A stretch of 64,000 bases of DNA from Carboxydothermus hydrogenoformans Z-2901 (GCF_000012865.1 NC_007503.1:1-64000); one strand, 5' to 3'; shown: positions 34,979 to 44,242, counted from the stretch's first letter. A program made the numbers and translations. Notes: a model not told the origin generated them from the sequence alone.

Positions 34979-36067
34979 ATGGCAAATAAGCCAATTACCG
35001 GGGAGCAAAGAGTGTTTATGACCGGGAACGAGGTTATCGCTTATGCGGCGGTGATGGCCGAAGCGGATATTATGTACGGTTACCCGATTACTCCCCAAAA
35101 CGAAATTATGCACTACTGGACCAGGCTTGCGCCAAAATACGGCAAAAAGTTTTTACAAACCGAGGACGAGCTCTCGGCTGGTTTTACTACCATAGGAGGG
35201 GTCCTGGCCGGAAGAAAGGCTTTTACCGCCACTGCCGGTCCTGGCAACACCTTGATGCAGGAGCCGATGTCCATGGCGGAAATGATGCGGATTCCCACCC
35301 TCTTGATAGTACAACAGCGGGGTGGTCCATCAACGGCTACCGTTATTTATTCCCAGCAGGAAGTAACGATGACCACCTATGGTGGCAACGGTGAAGGCTT
35401 TAGAATTGTCTACTCTACCGCAAGCCACCAGGACCTTTATGATTATGTAATTAAAGGTTTTAATACCGCGTGGAAATACCGTTTCCCCACCTTTATCTTG
35501 GGCGATGGTTATCAAGCCAAAATGCGGGAAGCCTGTGTTATGTACGATCCTGCCGAAAGAGGGATCGAACTTGTAAAACCTACTCCTTACATGGGTGCTC
35601 CCGGCACTCCCGGGGTAGACCGCAAACCAAGTCATATGCGGAACACCTACAACACCGAGGAAGAGCTGTATGAAGTGGTCATGAACCTTGCCAAAGCGTA
35701 CGAAGCCATAATACCGGAAGTGGTAGAATTTGAGGAACTAAATGCCTTTGAAGCGGATACCGTTATCATTGCCCACGGTGTCGTTTCCCGGGCGGCCAAA
35801 GGAGCGGTAAAAGAACTTCTTGCCGAAGGTGAGAAAAAAGTTGGCTATTTCCGGCCAATTACCTTAAGACCTCTTGCGGTAAACGAACTACGGGAAATTG
35901 CTCAAAGAGCCAAGAAACTGATTATAGCAGAATCTTCCTATGGTCAGCTTTTAAAGCAAATTAAAGAAGCAATTTACGGAACCGATGTTGAAATACACAC
36001 CATCTTAAAGCCGGGTGTGGGCATTACCCAGGAAGAAATCGTGGCCAAGTACCACGAGGTTAAATAA
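34979..36067 (+). CDS. korA: 2-oxoacid:ferredoxin oxidoreductase, alpha subunit
   Basis: The 362-residue subunit has the pyrimidine-binding part of the thiamine-diphosphate enzyme: FMTGNEVIAYAAVMAEADIMYGYPITPQNEIMHYW, TEDELSAGFTTIGGVLAGRKAFTATAGPGNTLMQEP, and the later domain II with DTVIIAHGVVSRAAKGAV. The sequence fits 2-oxoglutarate (KorA) or branched-chain oxoacid (VorB) enzymes; I favour 2-oxoglutarate from the neighbouring C4 metabolism but cannot prove it. ATG 34979 follows GAGGAGGTG. First structural gene of a korABCD operon. Confidence 0.85.
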   Translation: MANKPITGEQRVFMTGNEVIAYAAVMAEADIMYGYPITPQNEIMHYWTRLAPKYGKKFLQTEDELSAGFTTIGGVLAGRKAFTATAGPGNTLMQEPMSMAEMMRIPTLLIVQQRGGPSTATVIYSQQEVTMTTYGGNGEGFRIVYSTASHQDLYDYVIKGFNTAWKYRFPTFILGDGYQAKMREACVMYDPAERGIELVKPTPYMGAPGTPGVDRKPSHMRNTYNTEEELYEVVMNLAKAYEAIIPEVVEFEELNAFEADTVIIAHGVVSRAAKGAVKELLAEGEKKVGYFRPITLRPLAVNELREIAQRAKKLIIAESSYGQLLKQIKEAIYGTDVEIHTILKPGVGITQEEIVAKYHEVK

Positions 36068-36080
36068 GGGAGGGATAAAG

Positions 36081-36824
36081 GTGAACTATCCGCAAATACC
36101 AAAAAGCTGGAATATAGAATCAAAACCCCATAAGTTTTGCCCCGGCTGTGGCCACGGGATAGCTTTGAAAGCTTTAGGTATGGTCATTGATGAGCTTGGC
36201 ATTCAGGATAAAACGGTTTTTGGTGTAGATATTGGTTGTTCCCTTTTGGCCTGGGACTTTTTCAATGTGGATACCATCCAAACCCACCACGGTCGTACCA
36301 CACCGGTCATAACCGGGATAAAGAGGGCTAACCCGGAATTAATAACCATTGCTTACATGGGGGACGGTGGCGGTTACGCTATTGGTTCGCAGCACCTGGT
36401 TAATGCTGCAGCAAGAAATGAAAAAATCACCGTTATCCTGATTAACAACACCAACTACGGAATGACCGGTGGGCAAATGGCACCAACGACCCTGCCCGGA
36501 CAAAAAACTGAAACCACCCCTTATGGCCGGGATGTCGGTGAAACTGGTTATCCGACCTTAGGTCCGGAAATGGTAGCGGCAATTGCCCGGGAAGGGGCTT
36601 ATGTGGCCCGTGGAACAGTGGCCAATCTCCGCCAGTTAAAAGGATTTATCAAGAAAGCCATTGAAAACCAGATGGCCGGCAACGGTTTTTCCTTTGTGGA
36701 AGTGCTTTCCGGCTGTCCTACCAACTGGAGGACCAATGCCAAAGAAACCTGGGACTTCATTGAAAACACCATGACCCAATACTTTAAAGTAGGGGAATTA
36801 AAAGTACCCGGGAAGGGGGAATAA
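36081..36824 (+). CDS. korB: 2-oxoacid:ferredoxin oxidoreductase, beta subunit (TPP-binding)
   Basis: The 247-residue beta subunit starts NYPQIPKSWNIESKPHKFCPGCGHGIALKALG, includes VFGVDIGCSLLAWDF and the thiamine-diphosphate motif from YMGDGGGYAIG to NNTNYGMTGGQ. CPGCGH and later cysteines are as in KorB-type subunits. Start GTG 36081 after GGGAGGG; the longer frame from 36015 lies inside korA and is rejected. With the alpha subunit it decarboxylates a 2-oxoacid to its acyl-CoA, or runs in reverse to fix CO2 with reduced ferredoxin. Confidence 0.88.
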   Translation: MNYPQIPKSWNIESKPHKFCPGCGHGIALKALGMVIDELGIQDKTVFGVDIGCSLLAWDFFNVDTIQTHHGRTTPVITGIKRANPELITIAYMGDGGGYAIGSQHLVNAAARNEKITVILINNTNYGMTGGQMAPTTLPGQKTETTPYGRDVGETGYPTLGPEMVAAIAREGAYVARGTVANLRQLKGFIKKAIENQMAGNGFSFVEVLSGCPTNWRTNAKETWDFIENTMTQYFKVGELKVPGKGE

Positions 36825-36826
36825 AG

Positions 36827-37390
36827 ATGGCGAAGGTCGTTAAAATTGCTCTGGCCGGCGAAGGTGGACAGGGAGTTCAGTCGGTAGCGGAAATTATTGC
36901 CGAAGCGGCCAACGAAGAGGGAAAAGAGGCAATTTACATCCCTAACTTTGGTGTGGAGCAGCGGGGCGGAGTGTCCATTGCCTTTATCCAAATTAGCGAT
37001 GAGCCTATCGGCAGTCCCAAGTTTGAAAAAGGGGATATCGTGGTAGCCCTTTCCGACCGGGCGATACGGCGGACCCGGCAGTATGTAGGGGAAAACACGA
37101 TTTTTGTTTACGACAGCAGTATTGAAGGGGTAGAGCAGGACCTGCCTACCAACGCTAAAAAAATCCTGGCAATTCCGGCGTTGGAAATAGCCAAAAAAGA
37201 ACTCCACCCCCGGGTATTTAACGTTGTGATCATGGGAGCGGTGCTGGAAGCTACGGGTGTAGTTACAATGGAACAGGCTAAAAAAGCTATTGAGAAGAAA
37301 TTGGGATATAAATTTGAAAAGGACCCGAAATTACGGGAATTAAACTATAAAGCCATTGACCGGGGTGCTTCCCTGGTCCGGGAACAGTAG
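36827..37390 (+). CDS. korC: 2-oxoacid:ferredoxin oxidoreductase, gamma subunit
   Basis: The 187-residue gamma subunit begins KVVKIALAGEGGQGVQSVAEIIAEAANEEGKEAIYIPNFGVEQRGGVSIAFIQIS, the POR-gamma domain that binds coenzyme A. It lies 2 bp after korB and before the ferredoxin gene, completing the usual set. Length is typical. Confidence 0.9.
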   Translation: MAKVVKIALAGEGGQGVQSVAEIIAEAANEEGKEAIYIPNFGVEQRGGVSIAFIQISDEPIGSPKFEKGDIVVALSDRAIRRTRQYVGENTIFVYDSSIEGVEQDLPTNAKKILAIPALEIAKKELHPRVFNVVIMGAVLEATGVVTMEQAKKAIEKKLGYKFEKDPKLRELNYKAIDRGASLVREQ

Positions 37391-37405
37391 AAGGGGGGAA
37401 GACCG

Positions 37406-37642
37406 GTGGAATTTAAAGCAAGAGTATTGGAGCACACCAAAGGTACCTGGACGATTTATCCGGGCCTTTGCAAAGGTTGCGGCCTCTGCATGGCAAAATG
37501 CCCCAAAGGAGCGATTAGCTGGTCGGAAGTCTTGGGGGTCTACGGCACCCCGGCCGTGGAATCCGATGATAAATGTATCGCCTGCGGCATCTGCCAGATG
37601 GTCTGCCCCGACTGCGCTATCTACGTCGAAAAGAAAAAGTAG
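37406..37642 (+). CDS. korD: 2-oxoacid oxidoreductase ferredoxin-like delta subunit
   Basis: A 78-residue two-[4Fe-4S] ferredoxin domain: CKGCGLCMAKCPKGAI and CIACGICQMVCPDCAI. It passes electrons between the TPP site and free ferredoxin. GTG 37406 follows GAAGGGGGG. A repeat that doubles as a terminator begins at its stop codon. Confidence 0.9.
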   Translation: MEFKARVLEHTKGTWTIYPGLCKGCGLCMAKCPKGAISWSEVLGVYGTPAVESDDKCIACGICQMVCPDCAIYVEKKK

Positions 37643-37706
37643 CAATTTCGGGACGGTTCTTTTCTTTATACTTAAAGTATAAAGATAGGGACTGTCCCTA
37701 TTTTTA
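37642..37706 (+). repeat. GGGAC...GTCCC repeat acting as terminator, copy A
   Basis: Starts at the korD stop (TAGCAATTTCGGGACGGTTC). It holds a perfect inner palindrome TATACTTAAAGTATA and a right arm AGGGACTGTCCCT, then Ts. The outer arms pair imperfectly. It is close in sequence to the copy at 45051 and sits in the same place relative to a stop codon. Confidence 0.8.
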
Positions 37707-37723
37707 TATTTAAAACCTACGAC

Positions 37724-39238
37724 CTAAATTACTACTTCTTGGGTGGTGGTAGAGGCTGGAGTGGTGAGTTCAACGGTTTTTACCTTGCCCTGGGGTTGGG
37801 TTACTGTTAGTTTTACCACGGTGTTGGCCGGCACCGGGAGGGTTAACCTACCGGTTACCGGGTGGAGGTAGCCCACATCTATAAAGTCCTGGCCTCTGGC
37901 ATTATAGGATATCATTCCTTCGAAAGGTTTCTTCTGAGGATTTTGACTTATGATTTTTAAATAAGAAGCTTCAGCAAGATATTTTAATAATTTTCCGGCA
38001 TCGGGAATTCCCCAGCCGTAGCCAAAGTTTGGCTTAGCGGCAAAACTTCCGGAAATTTTTAAAAGACTGAAAAGGGTGTCGGGGTCTAACTTATATTTTT
38101 CCAGGATTGCTGCAAGCATTCCCGAAATTATAGGAGCGGCAGCGGAACTTCCGCTTTGCGAAGCATATCCTTTGCTCCAGGTAGATACGACACCCACTCC
38201 CGGGGCTAAAAGGTCTGGCTTTAAATAATAGGGAAAGCGAAAGGTAGCAGTTTGAGGTGTGACAAAATCAGTGTTGCTAAAGGGGGCCGGGTAAAGAAAT
38301 TTATAATTTACGGTTTTTGGATAAAAATCCAAAGCGCCAACTCCCAACACCCCGGGGATATTTCCGGGGCTTGAGGATGTTTCGGGGCCATCATTGCCAA
38401 TGGCTGCTACCGGCAAGATGCCTAAAAGCAGAAGATTGACCATGGGTTGAACGAGGAGAGATAAAAATCCTTCTACCCCCCACGACATATTAACTATGCT
38501 AATGTTTTTTTGCAGAGCTATAAACTGAAGGCCGGCGATAATTTGCTCTAAGCTACCGGAACCATCACGGTCTAAAACTTTTACCGAAAAAAGTTTTGCT
38601 GCGGGGGCAATTCCCAGCGGGTTATCTTTTGTACCGGCGACAATTAAGCCCCCGGTAAAAGTACCGTGCCCATTATCATCAAAAGCTTCACCTGGTTTAC
38701 CCGGAGTCACCTTACCGTCTTGCTCCACCTTTGCCCAGCCCACGATTTTCCCCAAAAGATTGGGATGCCTGGGATTTATTCCGGTATCCAAATGGCCTAC
38801 CACAATTCCTTCCCCAAACAATCCCTTATCCCAGAGGGCAGTGGCGTTTACCGGTTTATACTGCCAGAGGCTTTCCTTAAAAAGAGCCCGGGCAGGGTGG
38901 TAGATTTTCCGGCGGGTAACGGGGATTTTCACTCTTTGCTCCGCTAAATCAATGCTTCTTACTTCGGGATTTTCTAAAAGCCTTTGAATAGTATCCGCAT
39001 CAAGCTCGGCAATAAACCCCGGTAAAAGCCAGTAACTTCTTGCGTTATCAGCTCTAACCCCTAAGAGTTTTTTAACCTTCTCCTCAAGATGTTTTTCCAG
39101 GGTTGTGATTACTTCTTCCCGGTCAAGTCCCCGGTAAACAGGCTCTTCGAAAATTACCGCAACCTTAACCGTTTCTCCTATCTTTAAGGTAAAAAGCTTT
39201 TCTTTTAAAGCTTTTCCCATTTTATTCTTACCTGCCAT
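37724..39238 (-). CDS. Subtilisin-like serine protease (S8 family)
   Basis: A 504-residue subtilase. The N-terminal part (about 20-105) resembles an I9 propeptide. The catalytic triad is D151 (VVGHLDTGIN), H191 (DDNGHGTFTGG) and S365 (SGSSAAAP), with the oxyanion asparagine N283. A beta-rich C-terminal domain of about 60 residues follows. No signal peptide is visible, so it may be intracellular or leave by another route. Start ATG 39238 follows AAAGAGGTGA. It is convergent with the kor operon. Confidence 0.9.
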   Translation of the reverse strand: MAGKNKMGKALKEKLFTLKIGETVKVAVIFEEPVYRGLDREEVITTLEKHLEEKVKKLLGVRADNARSYWLLPGFIAELDADTIQRLLENPEVRSIDLAEQRVKIPVTRRKIYHPARALFKESLWQYKPVNATALWDKGLFGEGIVVGHLDTGINPRHPNLLGKIVGWAKVEQDGKVTPGKPGEAFDDNGHGTFTGGLIVAGTKDNPLGIAPAAKLFSVKVLDRDGSGSLEQIIAGLQFIALQKNISIVNMSWGVEGFLSLLVQPMVNLLLLGILPVAAIGNDGPETSSSPGNIPGVLGVGALDFYPKTVNYKFLYPAPFSNTDFVTPQTATFRFPYYLKPDLLAPGVGVVSTWSKGYASQSGSSAAAPIISGMLAAILEKYKLDPDTLFSLLKISGSFAAKPNFGYGWGIPDAGKLLKYLAEASYLKIISQNPQKKPFEGMISYNARGQDFIDVGYLHPVTGRLTLPVPANTVVKLTVTQPQGKVKTVELTTPASTTTQEVVI

Positions 39239-39344
39239 TTTTGTCACCTCTTTCCGGTTCTCTTAATAAAATATGAAATTACCAATGCCAGGGTAACTTT
39301 TTATTTTTTGCGTGTTTGGTAACAATACTATTGGGGTGAATTTT

Positions 39345-39518
39345 ATGTACTGTGCCTTTTGTAACTCGTTTAAGGAAAAGGGTATTTGGCTTTTGGGCCG
39401 TTTTTTATGCCGGGAATGTGAAAAGGAGTTAACCAAAATCCTGCCGGTTAATCCTGCCTATCCGTTCATCGTCAAAAGGTTTCGAAACTTTTTCTTAAAA
39501 CAAAAGCAGTTATGGTAA
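39345..39518 (+). CDS. Gin/CsfB-like anti-sigma-G zinc protein
   Basis: The 57-residue protein has two CxxC pairs (CAFC and CREC) around KEKGIWLLGRFLC, the pattern of Gin (CsfB), a zinc protein that inhibits sigma-G during sporulation. It lies upstream of a YaaO-like decarboxylase gene and tmk, as in Bacillus (csfB-xpaC-yaaN-yaaO-tmk). ATG 39345 follows TTGGGGTGA at 5 bp. Confidence 0.82.
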   Translation: MYCAFCNSFKEKGIWLLGRFLCRECEKELTKILPVNPAYPFIVKRFRNFFLKQKQLW

Positions 39519-39553
39519 AATTATTGTAAAAGGTTAAATCTTAAGGAGAAGCT

Positions 39554-40882
39554 ATGTCAGGTTTAATAGATAAAATCCAAAAACATATCCAAAAAAAACC
39601 TATCTCTTTCCACATGCCCGGTCATAAAAATGGCCGGTTTATACCGAAAAAAGTAAAAAATCTTTTAGGAGAAAAATATTTCAAAGCAGATTTAACCGAG
39701 CTTCCGGGTCTCGATAACCTTTATGCGCCGGAAGAGGCCATACTTAAATTAGAGGAGAAACTTTCCCGCTACTTTGGTTTACCCCGGGCGCATCTATCGG
39801 TTAACGGCTCTACGGCGGCGGTAATAGCCTTACTGCTTTCGTTTTTTCGGCCGGGTGAAAAAATAGCAATTGATCGGATGTCCCACGTATCTCTGTACCA
39901 TGGGATGGTTTTAGGGGATTTAATTCCGGAATTTATCTATCCTCATTGGGACGAGGAGTACGGACTTCCGGTAAATAAGACTCCTAAAGCTCACAACAAA
40001 AGTTATTTTCTGACCAACCCCGACTACCAGGGGCTAATCCGGGATTTAACGGAGCTTAAAACCGACCGGCTCCTTCTGGATGCGGCCCACGGGGGTTTAA
40101 TTCCTCTATGGCGACCGGATTTTTTTAAAAACATTGCAGGATTTGCGGTAAGCCTGCATAAAACCGGTCCCTTTCCCAATCCTCTGGCGGCGGTGGTTTT
40201 TCGGGATAAAGGGATAGAAGTGAAACGGGCGCTAAACTTAATCCAAACTACCAGCCCTTCGTACCCCTTAATGGCTGCGGCCGAGGGCGGGGTGGACATG
40301 CTATTAAAGGTTGGTGCACGAGCCTTTCAAAAAGCCAAGGAGCTTTCGGACCATTTTAAGGAGTACTTGAAAAAACGGGGGATCGGGTTTCTTCAGGATA
40401 AATACCCGGCGGACCCTTTAAAAGTTACCATAAAAGCGGCGGATTTGGGTGTTTCCGGAGAAAAAATTGCCGCAAAGTTAATGAAAAAGGGAATTTATCC
40501 GGAGGCTTACGGTCCGGGTTATGTGCTTTTTATGTTTTCCCCGGGTAATACCGAAAAAGATGTCAAAAAGCTTATAAACATTATTGAAACAATAAAAGGT
40601 ACAGATAAAAAAATCTTTATCCCGAAAAATCCTTTTAGTTTTCAGCCAGAACTAAAATTAACCCCGCGGGAAGTGTATTATGCCCAAGAAAAGCTTGTGG
40701 ATTTAAAAGCTTCAGTGGGTTATACTGCCCGGGATGGGGTTACGGTTTACCCTCCGGGAGCACCGGTACTCTATCCGGGGGAAGAAATTACTAAAGAAGC
40801 AGTGGAGTATTTAGAGTATCATTTAAACTTGGGAGTAAAGGTAACCGGGATATATGATGGCAGGATAAAGGTGGTAAGGTAA
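39554..40882 (+). CDS. Orn/Lys/Arg decarboxylase family protein (YaaO-like)
   Basis: The 442-residue protein is a fold-type-I PLP enzyme of the basic amino acid decarboxylase family. ISFHMPGHKNGRF at the start, LSVNGSTAAVIALLLSFFRPGEKIAIDRMSHVSLYHG, LLLDAAHGG and SLHKTGP (K203 as PLP lysine) are present. The short form without the wing domain is like YaaO/SpeA of Firmicutes, so arginine or lysine is the likely substrate. It overlaps tmk by 1 bp. Confidence 0.88.
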   Translation: MSGLIDKIQKHIQKKPISFHMPGHKNGRFIPKKVKNLLGEKYFKADLTELPGLDNLYAPEEAILKLEEKLSRYFGLPRAHLSVNGSTAAVIALLLSFFRPGEKIAIDRMSHVSLYHGMVLGDLIPEFIYPHWDEEYGLPVNKTPKAHNKSYFLTNPDYQGLIRDLTELKTDRLLLDAAHGGLIPLWRPDFFKNIAGFAVSLHKTGPFPNPLAAVVFRDKGIEVKRALNLIQTTSPSYPLMAAAEGGVDMLLKVGARAFQKAKELSDHFKEYLKKRGIGFLQDKYPADPLKVTIKAADLGVSGEKIAAKLMKKGIYPEAYGPGYVLFMFSPGNTEKDVKKLINIIETIKGTDKKIFIPKNPFSFQPELKLTPREVYYAQEKLVDLKASVGYTARDGVTVYPPGAPVLYPGEEITKEAVEYLEYHLNLGVKVTGIYDGRIKVVR

Positions 40883-41493
40883 TGCGCGGTAAATTTATTA
40901 CCATTGAAGGGGTGGAAGGGTCAGGAAAAACCACCCAGATACAATATATTGCTCGGTATCTTACAGAAAAAAATATACCCCACATTATCACCCGGGAGCC
41001 CGGTGGTACTGCTTTGGGTAAAAAAATACGGGAACTTTTATTAAACCCCTCCTACCCGGTGGTACCGGAAGCAGAAATTCTTTTATACCTGGCTGACCGG
41101 GCCCAGCATGTGGGGGAAAAGATAATTCCCCATTTGGACAAAGGGGTATGGGTAATTTCCGACCGGTATTTTGATTCCACGTTGGCTTATCAGGGTTACG
41201 GCCGGGGATTTGACCTAACCCTTCTAAAAAGTTTCATAGCTTTTGCTACCAAAGGTTTAATTCCTGATTTAACAGTATTAATTGACCTTCCTCCGGAAGT
41301 AGGATTATCCCGGGTTAAAGGCCGGGGGGAATATGACCGTTTGGAGCGGGAGACTTTGGAGTTTCACCAAAGGGTAAGGGAAGGCTTTTTACAACTTGCC
41401 AGAGATCAGCGTTTTCGAGTGGTGGATGGCCGGAAAAAGCCCGAGGAAATTTTTTGGGAAATCAAAGGGTTTTTGGAGGGGCTAAATGGATAA
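40882..41493 (+). CDS. tmk: Thymidylate kinase
   Basis: The 203-residue kinase phosphorylates dTMP to dTDP. The P-loop FITIEGVEGSGKTTQ (4-18), the DR(Y/H) motif SDRYFDSTLAYQGYGRG and the lid region GRGEYDRLE are present. It overlaps the decarboxylase gene before it and holB after it, in the tmk-holB-ricT-yabA-trmN6-rsmI run typical of Firmicutes. Confidence 0.96.
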   Translation: MRGKFITIEGVEGSGKTTQIQYIARYLTEKNIPHIITREPGGTALGKKIRELLLNPSYPVVPEAEILLYLADRAQHVGEKIIPHLDKGVWVISDRYFDSTLAYQGYGRGFDLTLLKSFIAFATKGLIPDLTVLIDLPPEVGLSRVKGRGEYDRLERETLEFHQRVREGFLQLARDQRFRVVDGRKKPEEIFWEIKGFLEGLNG

Positions 41494-42289
41494 TCTAATT
41501 ATAGAAGCTTTAAATCAGGATAAGCTAAGTCATGCGTATTTATTAACTTCACCGGTTCTTGAGGCGGTAGTGGATTTTGCCCGAAGGACCGCCCGGGAAA
41601 TCTTAATAAAATCGGCCAATGACCCCGTGGAGGCAGCAAACCTTTTTGAGGCGGGAACTCATCCGGATTTTCTCTGGCTTGCACCCGATGGGAGCTCCTT
41701 TAAAATCTGGCAGGTCAATGAAGTGTTGATTCCCAAAGTTTACCTTACTCCCCAAAAGGGCAGCCGCAAGGTAATTGTTTTAGAAGAAGTAGATAAAATG
41801 ACCCTTGATGCCGCCAATGCTTTTTTAAAGACTTTAGAGGAGCCGCCGGCAGGGGTTACTTACCTTTTAATTGCTACCATGCCGGAAAAAGTGCTTCCGA
41901 CAATTCATTCCCGTTGCCAAAAAGTTAAAGTTTCAGCCGAAGATTTTACAGGCCAGTATAAAGGGTATGCGGAAAAGTTTTATGAGCTTTTAACTTTGCC
42001 CTGGGAGGAGTTTTATAAAAAGACGGAAAAGATTACCCGGGAAGAGCTAAATAATCTTTTGCTGGCAGGAGAATTAATTCTCCGGGATGCGCTGATTGTT
42101 GATAAAGGATCGGAAAAATTGTTTTATCCGGATCTTTTCGATAAAGCACGGGAATTAAACCGTTTAGGTGAAGAGGAAATTTACCGTTTACTTAATCGTT
42201 TGGAAGATTTTTTAGCCAAAACCCGTTTAAATTTAAATCCCAGGCTTGTGTTAGAAAACCTCTACCTGAACTTTAGCTTTTACAAGTAG
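41486..42289 (+). CDS. holB: DNA polymerase III delta-prime subunit
   Basis: The 267-residue protein is a clamp-loader delta-prime subunit: HAYLLTSPVLE, HPDFLWLAPDGSSFKIWQVNEVL, KVIVLEEVDKMTLDAANAFLKTLEEPPAGVTYLLIATMPEKVLPTIHSRCQKV, with the SRC motif of the family. It lacks a working Walker A, as delta-prime usually does. It overlaps tmk by 8 bp. Confidence 0.93.
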   Translation: MDNLIIEALNQDKLSHAYLLTSPVLEAVVDFARRTAREILIKSANDPVEAANLFEAGTHPDFLWLAPDGSSFKIWQVNEVLIPKVYLTPQKGSRKVIVLEEVDKMTLDAANAFLKTLEEPPAGVTYLLIATMPEKVLPTIHSRCQKVKVSAEDFTGQYKGYAEKFYELLTLPWEEFYKKTEKITREELNNLLLAGELILRDALIVDKGSEKLFYPDLFDKARELNRLGEEEIYRLLNRLEDFLAKTRLNLNPRLVLENLYLNFSFYK

Positions 42290-42344
42290 TAAACTTTGAA
42301 AAAATAATTTATAATAAAAACAATTATAAATTTGGAGGAGTAAT

Positions 42345-43193
42345 ATGCCAAAAGTAGTTGGGATTCGCTTTAAAAGAGCGGGGAAGATTTATTATTTTGA
42401 CCCGTTGGACATAGATTTTCAATACGGTGATGGTGCTATAGTAGAAACCATCCGGGGGGTAGAATACGGCGAAGTAATGATTCCACCCAAAGAGGTTCCT
42501 GAAGAGGAATTGGTTTTACCGCTAAAGCCGGTGATAAGGAAAGCTACCCCTGAAGATTTGGAAATTGTGCGGGAAAATAAAAAAAGGGAAAAAAAAGCCT
42601 TTGCTATTTGCCTGGAGAAAATTGCCCAGCACGGACTTCCCATGAAACTCGTGGGGGTAGAATATACTTTTGACCGCAATAAAGTAATTTTTTATTTTAC
42701 CGCTGATGGGCGGATTGATTTCAGGGAACTGGTGCGGGATTTAGCAGCGGTGTTTAAAACCCGGATTGAACTTCGGCAAATCGGAGTCCGGGATGAAGCG
42801 AAAATGATCGGCGGCCTTGGCTGTTGCGGGCGGGAGCTTTGCTGTGCTTCTTGGCTTTCGGAATTTGCTCCGGTTTCGATTAAAATGGCCAAAGAGCAAA
42901 ACCTCACTTTAAACCCTACCAAGATTTCCGGCATCTGCGGCCGCCTGATGTGCTGTCTCAAATTCGAAAGCGATACTTACGAACAGGTCAAAGACGATTA
43001 TCCGGAAGTTGGCGAAGCGGTGCTTACTCCGATGGGAGAAGGTAAGGTTACCGGAGTTAATATTTTCAGGAAAACCGTCTATGTGGAGTTAAAGGAACAA
43101 AAGCATGTCAAGGAGTTCCCGGCGGAAGAGGTAGTGGCTAAAGAGGAAGTAGAGGAGGGTGAGGTATTTGAACAATCTTTCGACCCTTCTTAG
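42345..43193 (+). CDS. ricT: PSP1 domain protein RicT/YaaT
   Basis: The 282-residue protein has the PSP1 domain (GAIVETIRGVEYGEVMIPPKEV...). Cysteines in GGLGCCGRELCCASWL and ISGICGRLMCCLKFE match the iron-sulfur ligands of RicT, which with RicA and RicF affects RNase Y-dependent RNA maturation and sporulation in Bacillus. It starts 55 bp after holB and overlaps yabA. Confidence 0.93.
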   Translation: MPKVVGIRFKRAGKIYYFDPLDIDFQYGDGAIVETIRGVEYGEVMIPPKEVPEEELVLPLKPVIRKATPEDLEIVRENKKREKKAFAICLEKIAQHGLPMKLVGVEYTFDRNKVIFYFTADGRIDFRELVRDLAAVFKTRIELRQIGVRDEAKMIGGLGCCGRELCCASWLSEFAPVSIKMAKEQNLTLNPTKISGICGRLMCCLKFESDTYEQVKDDYPEVGEAVLTPMGEGKVTGVNIFRKTVYVELKEQKHVKEFPAEEVVAKEEVEEGEVFEQSFDPS

Positions 43194-43524
43194 CCAGTTT
43201 GAGGAAAATATAAAAAAGCTTTTGGAAGAGTATTTGGAAATCAAATCCTATGTTTCCCAGCTTGAAGAGGAGAATCAAAAGCTACGCCAGGAGGTTATCA
43301 AGTTTTACAAGCCACTGCAGGAAGAAGCCAAAAAAGAAAAAAAGCCCGGGCCTGGATTTCAAAACTTGGCCCGTCTTTACCAGGAGGGGTTTCACGTTTG
43401 CCATGTGCATTTTGGCGAAGCCCGGGGTGATGAAGACTGCCTCTGGTGTATAACTTTTATCAAAGGAAGAAACAACGAGCGAGGGGAAGGAATTGACGAA
43501 GAAATACGCCGAACTGCCCCCTGA
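43168..43524 (+). CDS. yabA: Replication initiation control protein YabA
   Basis: YabA binds DnaA and DnaN to limit initiation. The 118-residue product has an N-terminal coiled coil (about 1-60, leucine zipper) and a C-terminal zinc domain with HVCHVHFGEARGDEDCLWC. TTG 43168 is chosen since GGAGG (43154-43158) is 9 bp before it; GTG 43159 abuts that site. It overlaps ricT by 26 bp and trmN6 by 32 bp. Confidence 0.9.
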   Translation: MNNLSTLLSQFEENIKKLLEEYLEIKSYVSQLEEENQKLRQEVIKFYKPLQEEAKKEKKPGPGFQNLARLYQEGFHVCHVHFGEARGDEDCLWCITFIKGRNNERGEGIDEEIRRTAP

Positions 43525-44242
43525 TCGGGTGGACGATTTAAAAAGAGCCGGGCTGAAGATTTACCAGAACCCGGCGCTTTTTTGTTTTGCGATTGATAGT
43601 GTCCTCCTGGCCTGGTTTACCAAAACAGCTCCCAACGACCGGGTAGTGGACCTTGGAACCGGCAACGGCGTTGTTCCCCTGCTTTTATATGGAAGAAACC
43701 GGGAGATTGGGAAAATATACGGCATTGAAATTCAGGAAAAGCTGTACCAGTTGGCGGTGAAGTCTGTAGCTTTAAACAATCTTGAAGAAAAAATCGAAAT
43801 AATCCTTGGTGATTTAAAAGATGCACCCGCTATCCTCGGGAAGGGTTTTGATGTAGTAACCGCCAACCCTCCTTATCGCAAAAAGGGGGAGGGGCGTTTA
43901 AATCCCGTGCCGGAAGTAGCGGTAGCCCGCCATGAGCTTTTAACTACTCTGGAAGACGTGGTGGCGACAGCGGCAAAACTTTTAAAACCCCGGGGGAGTT
44001 TTTATTTAGTGCATCTGCCCGAAAGGCTTCCGGAAATCTTTACCCATTTTACCCGGTATAAACTAAATCCCGAAGTGTTACTGCCGGTGCAGCCCAAGCC
44101 CGGAGAGAACGTAAACCTTGTTTTAATAAAAGCGGTTAAGGGGAGCCGGCGCAAATTAGAGTTTTTAGCTCCTTTGTGGGTTTATGAAAAAGACGGTCAA
44201 TATTCCGAACAGGTGCGCCGGATTTTTGAGGGGGAAGAGTAA
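43493..44242 (+). CDS. trmN6: tRNA1(Val) (adenine37-N6)-methyltransferase-like protein
   Basis: A 249-residue SAM-dependent methyltransferase. VVDLGTGNGVVPLLL is the SAM motif and VVTANPPYRKKGEG gives the NPPY of N6-adenine methyltransferases. It is the YabB/TrmN6 family in the yabA-yabB-rsmI order of Bacillus. The start is TTG 43493, and its end overlaps rsmI by 1 bp. Confidence 0.9.
   Translation: MTKKYAELPPDRVDDLKRAGLKIYQNPALFCFAIDSVLLAWFTKTAPNDRVVDLGTGNGVVPLLLYGRNREIGKIYGIEIQEKLYQLAVKSVALNNLEEKIEIILGDLKDAPAILGKGFDVVTANPPYRKKGEGRLNPVPEVAVARHELLTTLEDVVATAAKLLKPRGSFYLVHLPERLPEIFTHFTRYKLNPEVLLPVQPKPGENVNLVLIKAVKGSRRKLEFLAPLWVYEKDGQYSEQVRRIFEGEE

Noticed and set aside
36599-37207. Minus-strand frame of 202 codons over korB/korC
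   Set aside because: It covers two conserved subunits on the other strand and has no recognisable motif or ribosome-binding site.
43159-43453. Other frames over yabA (for example 43250-43453)
   Set aside because: Shadow frames; the yabA frame keeps the coiled coil and the zinc motif.
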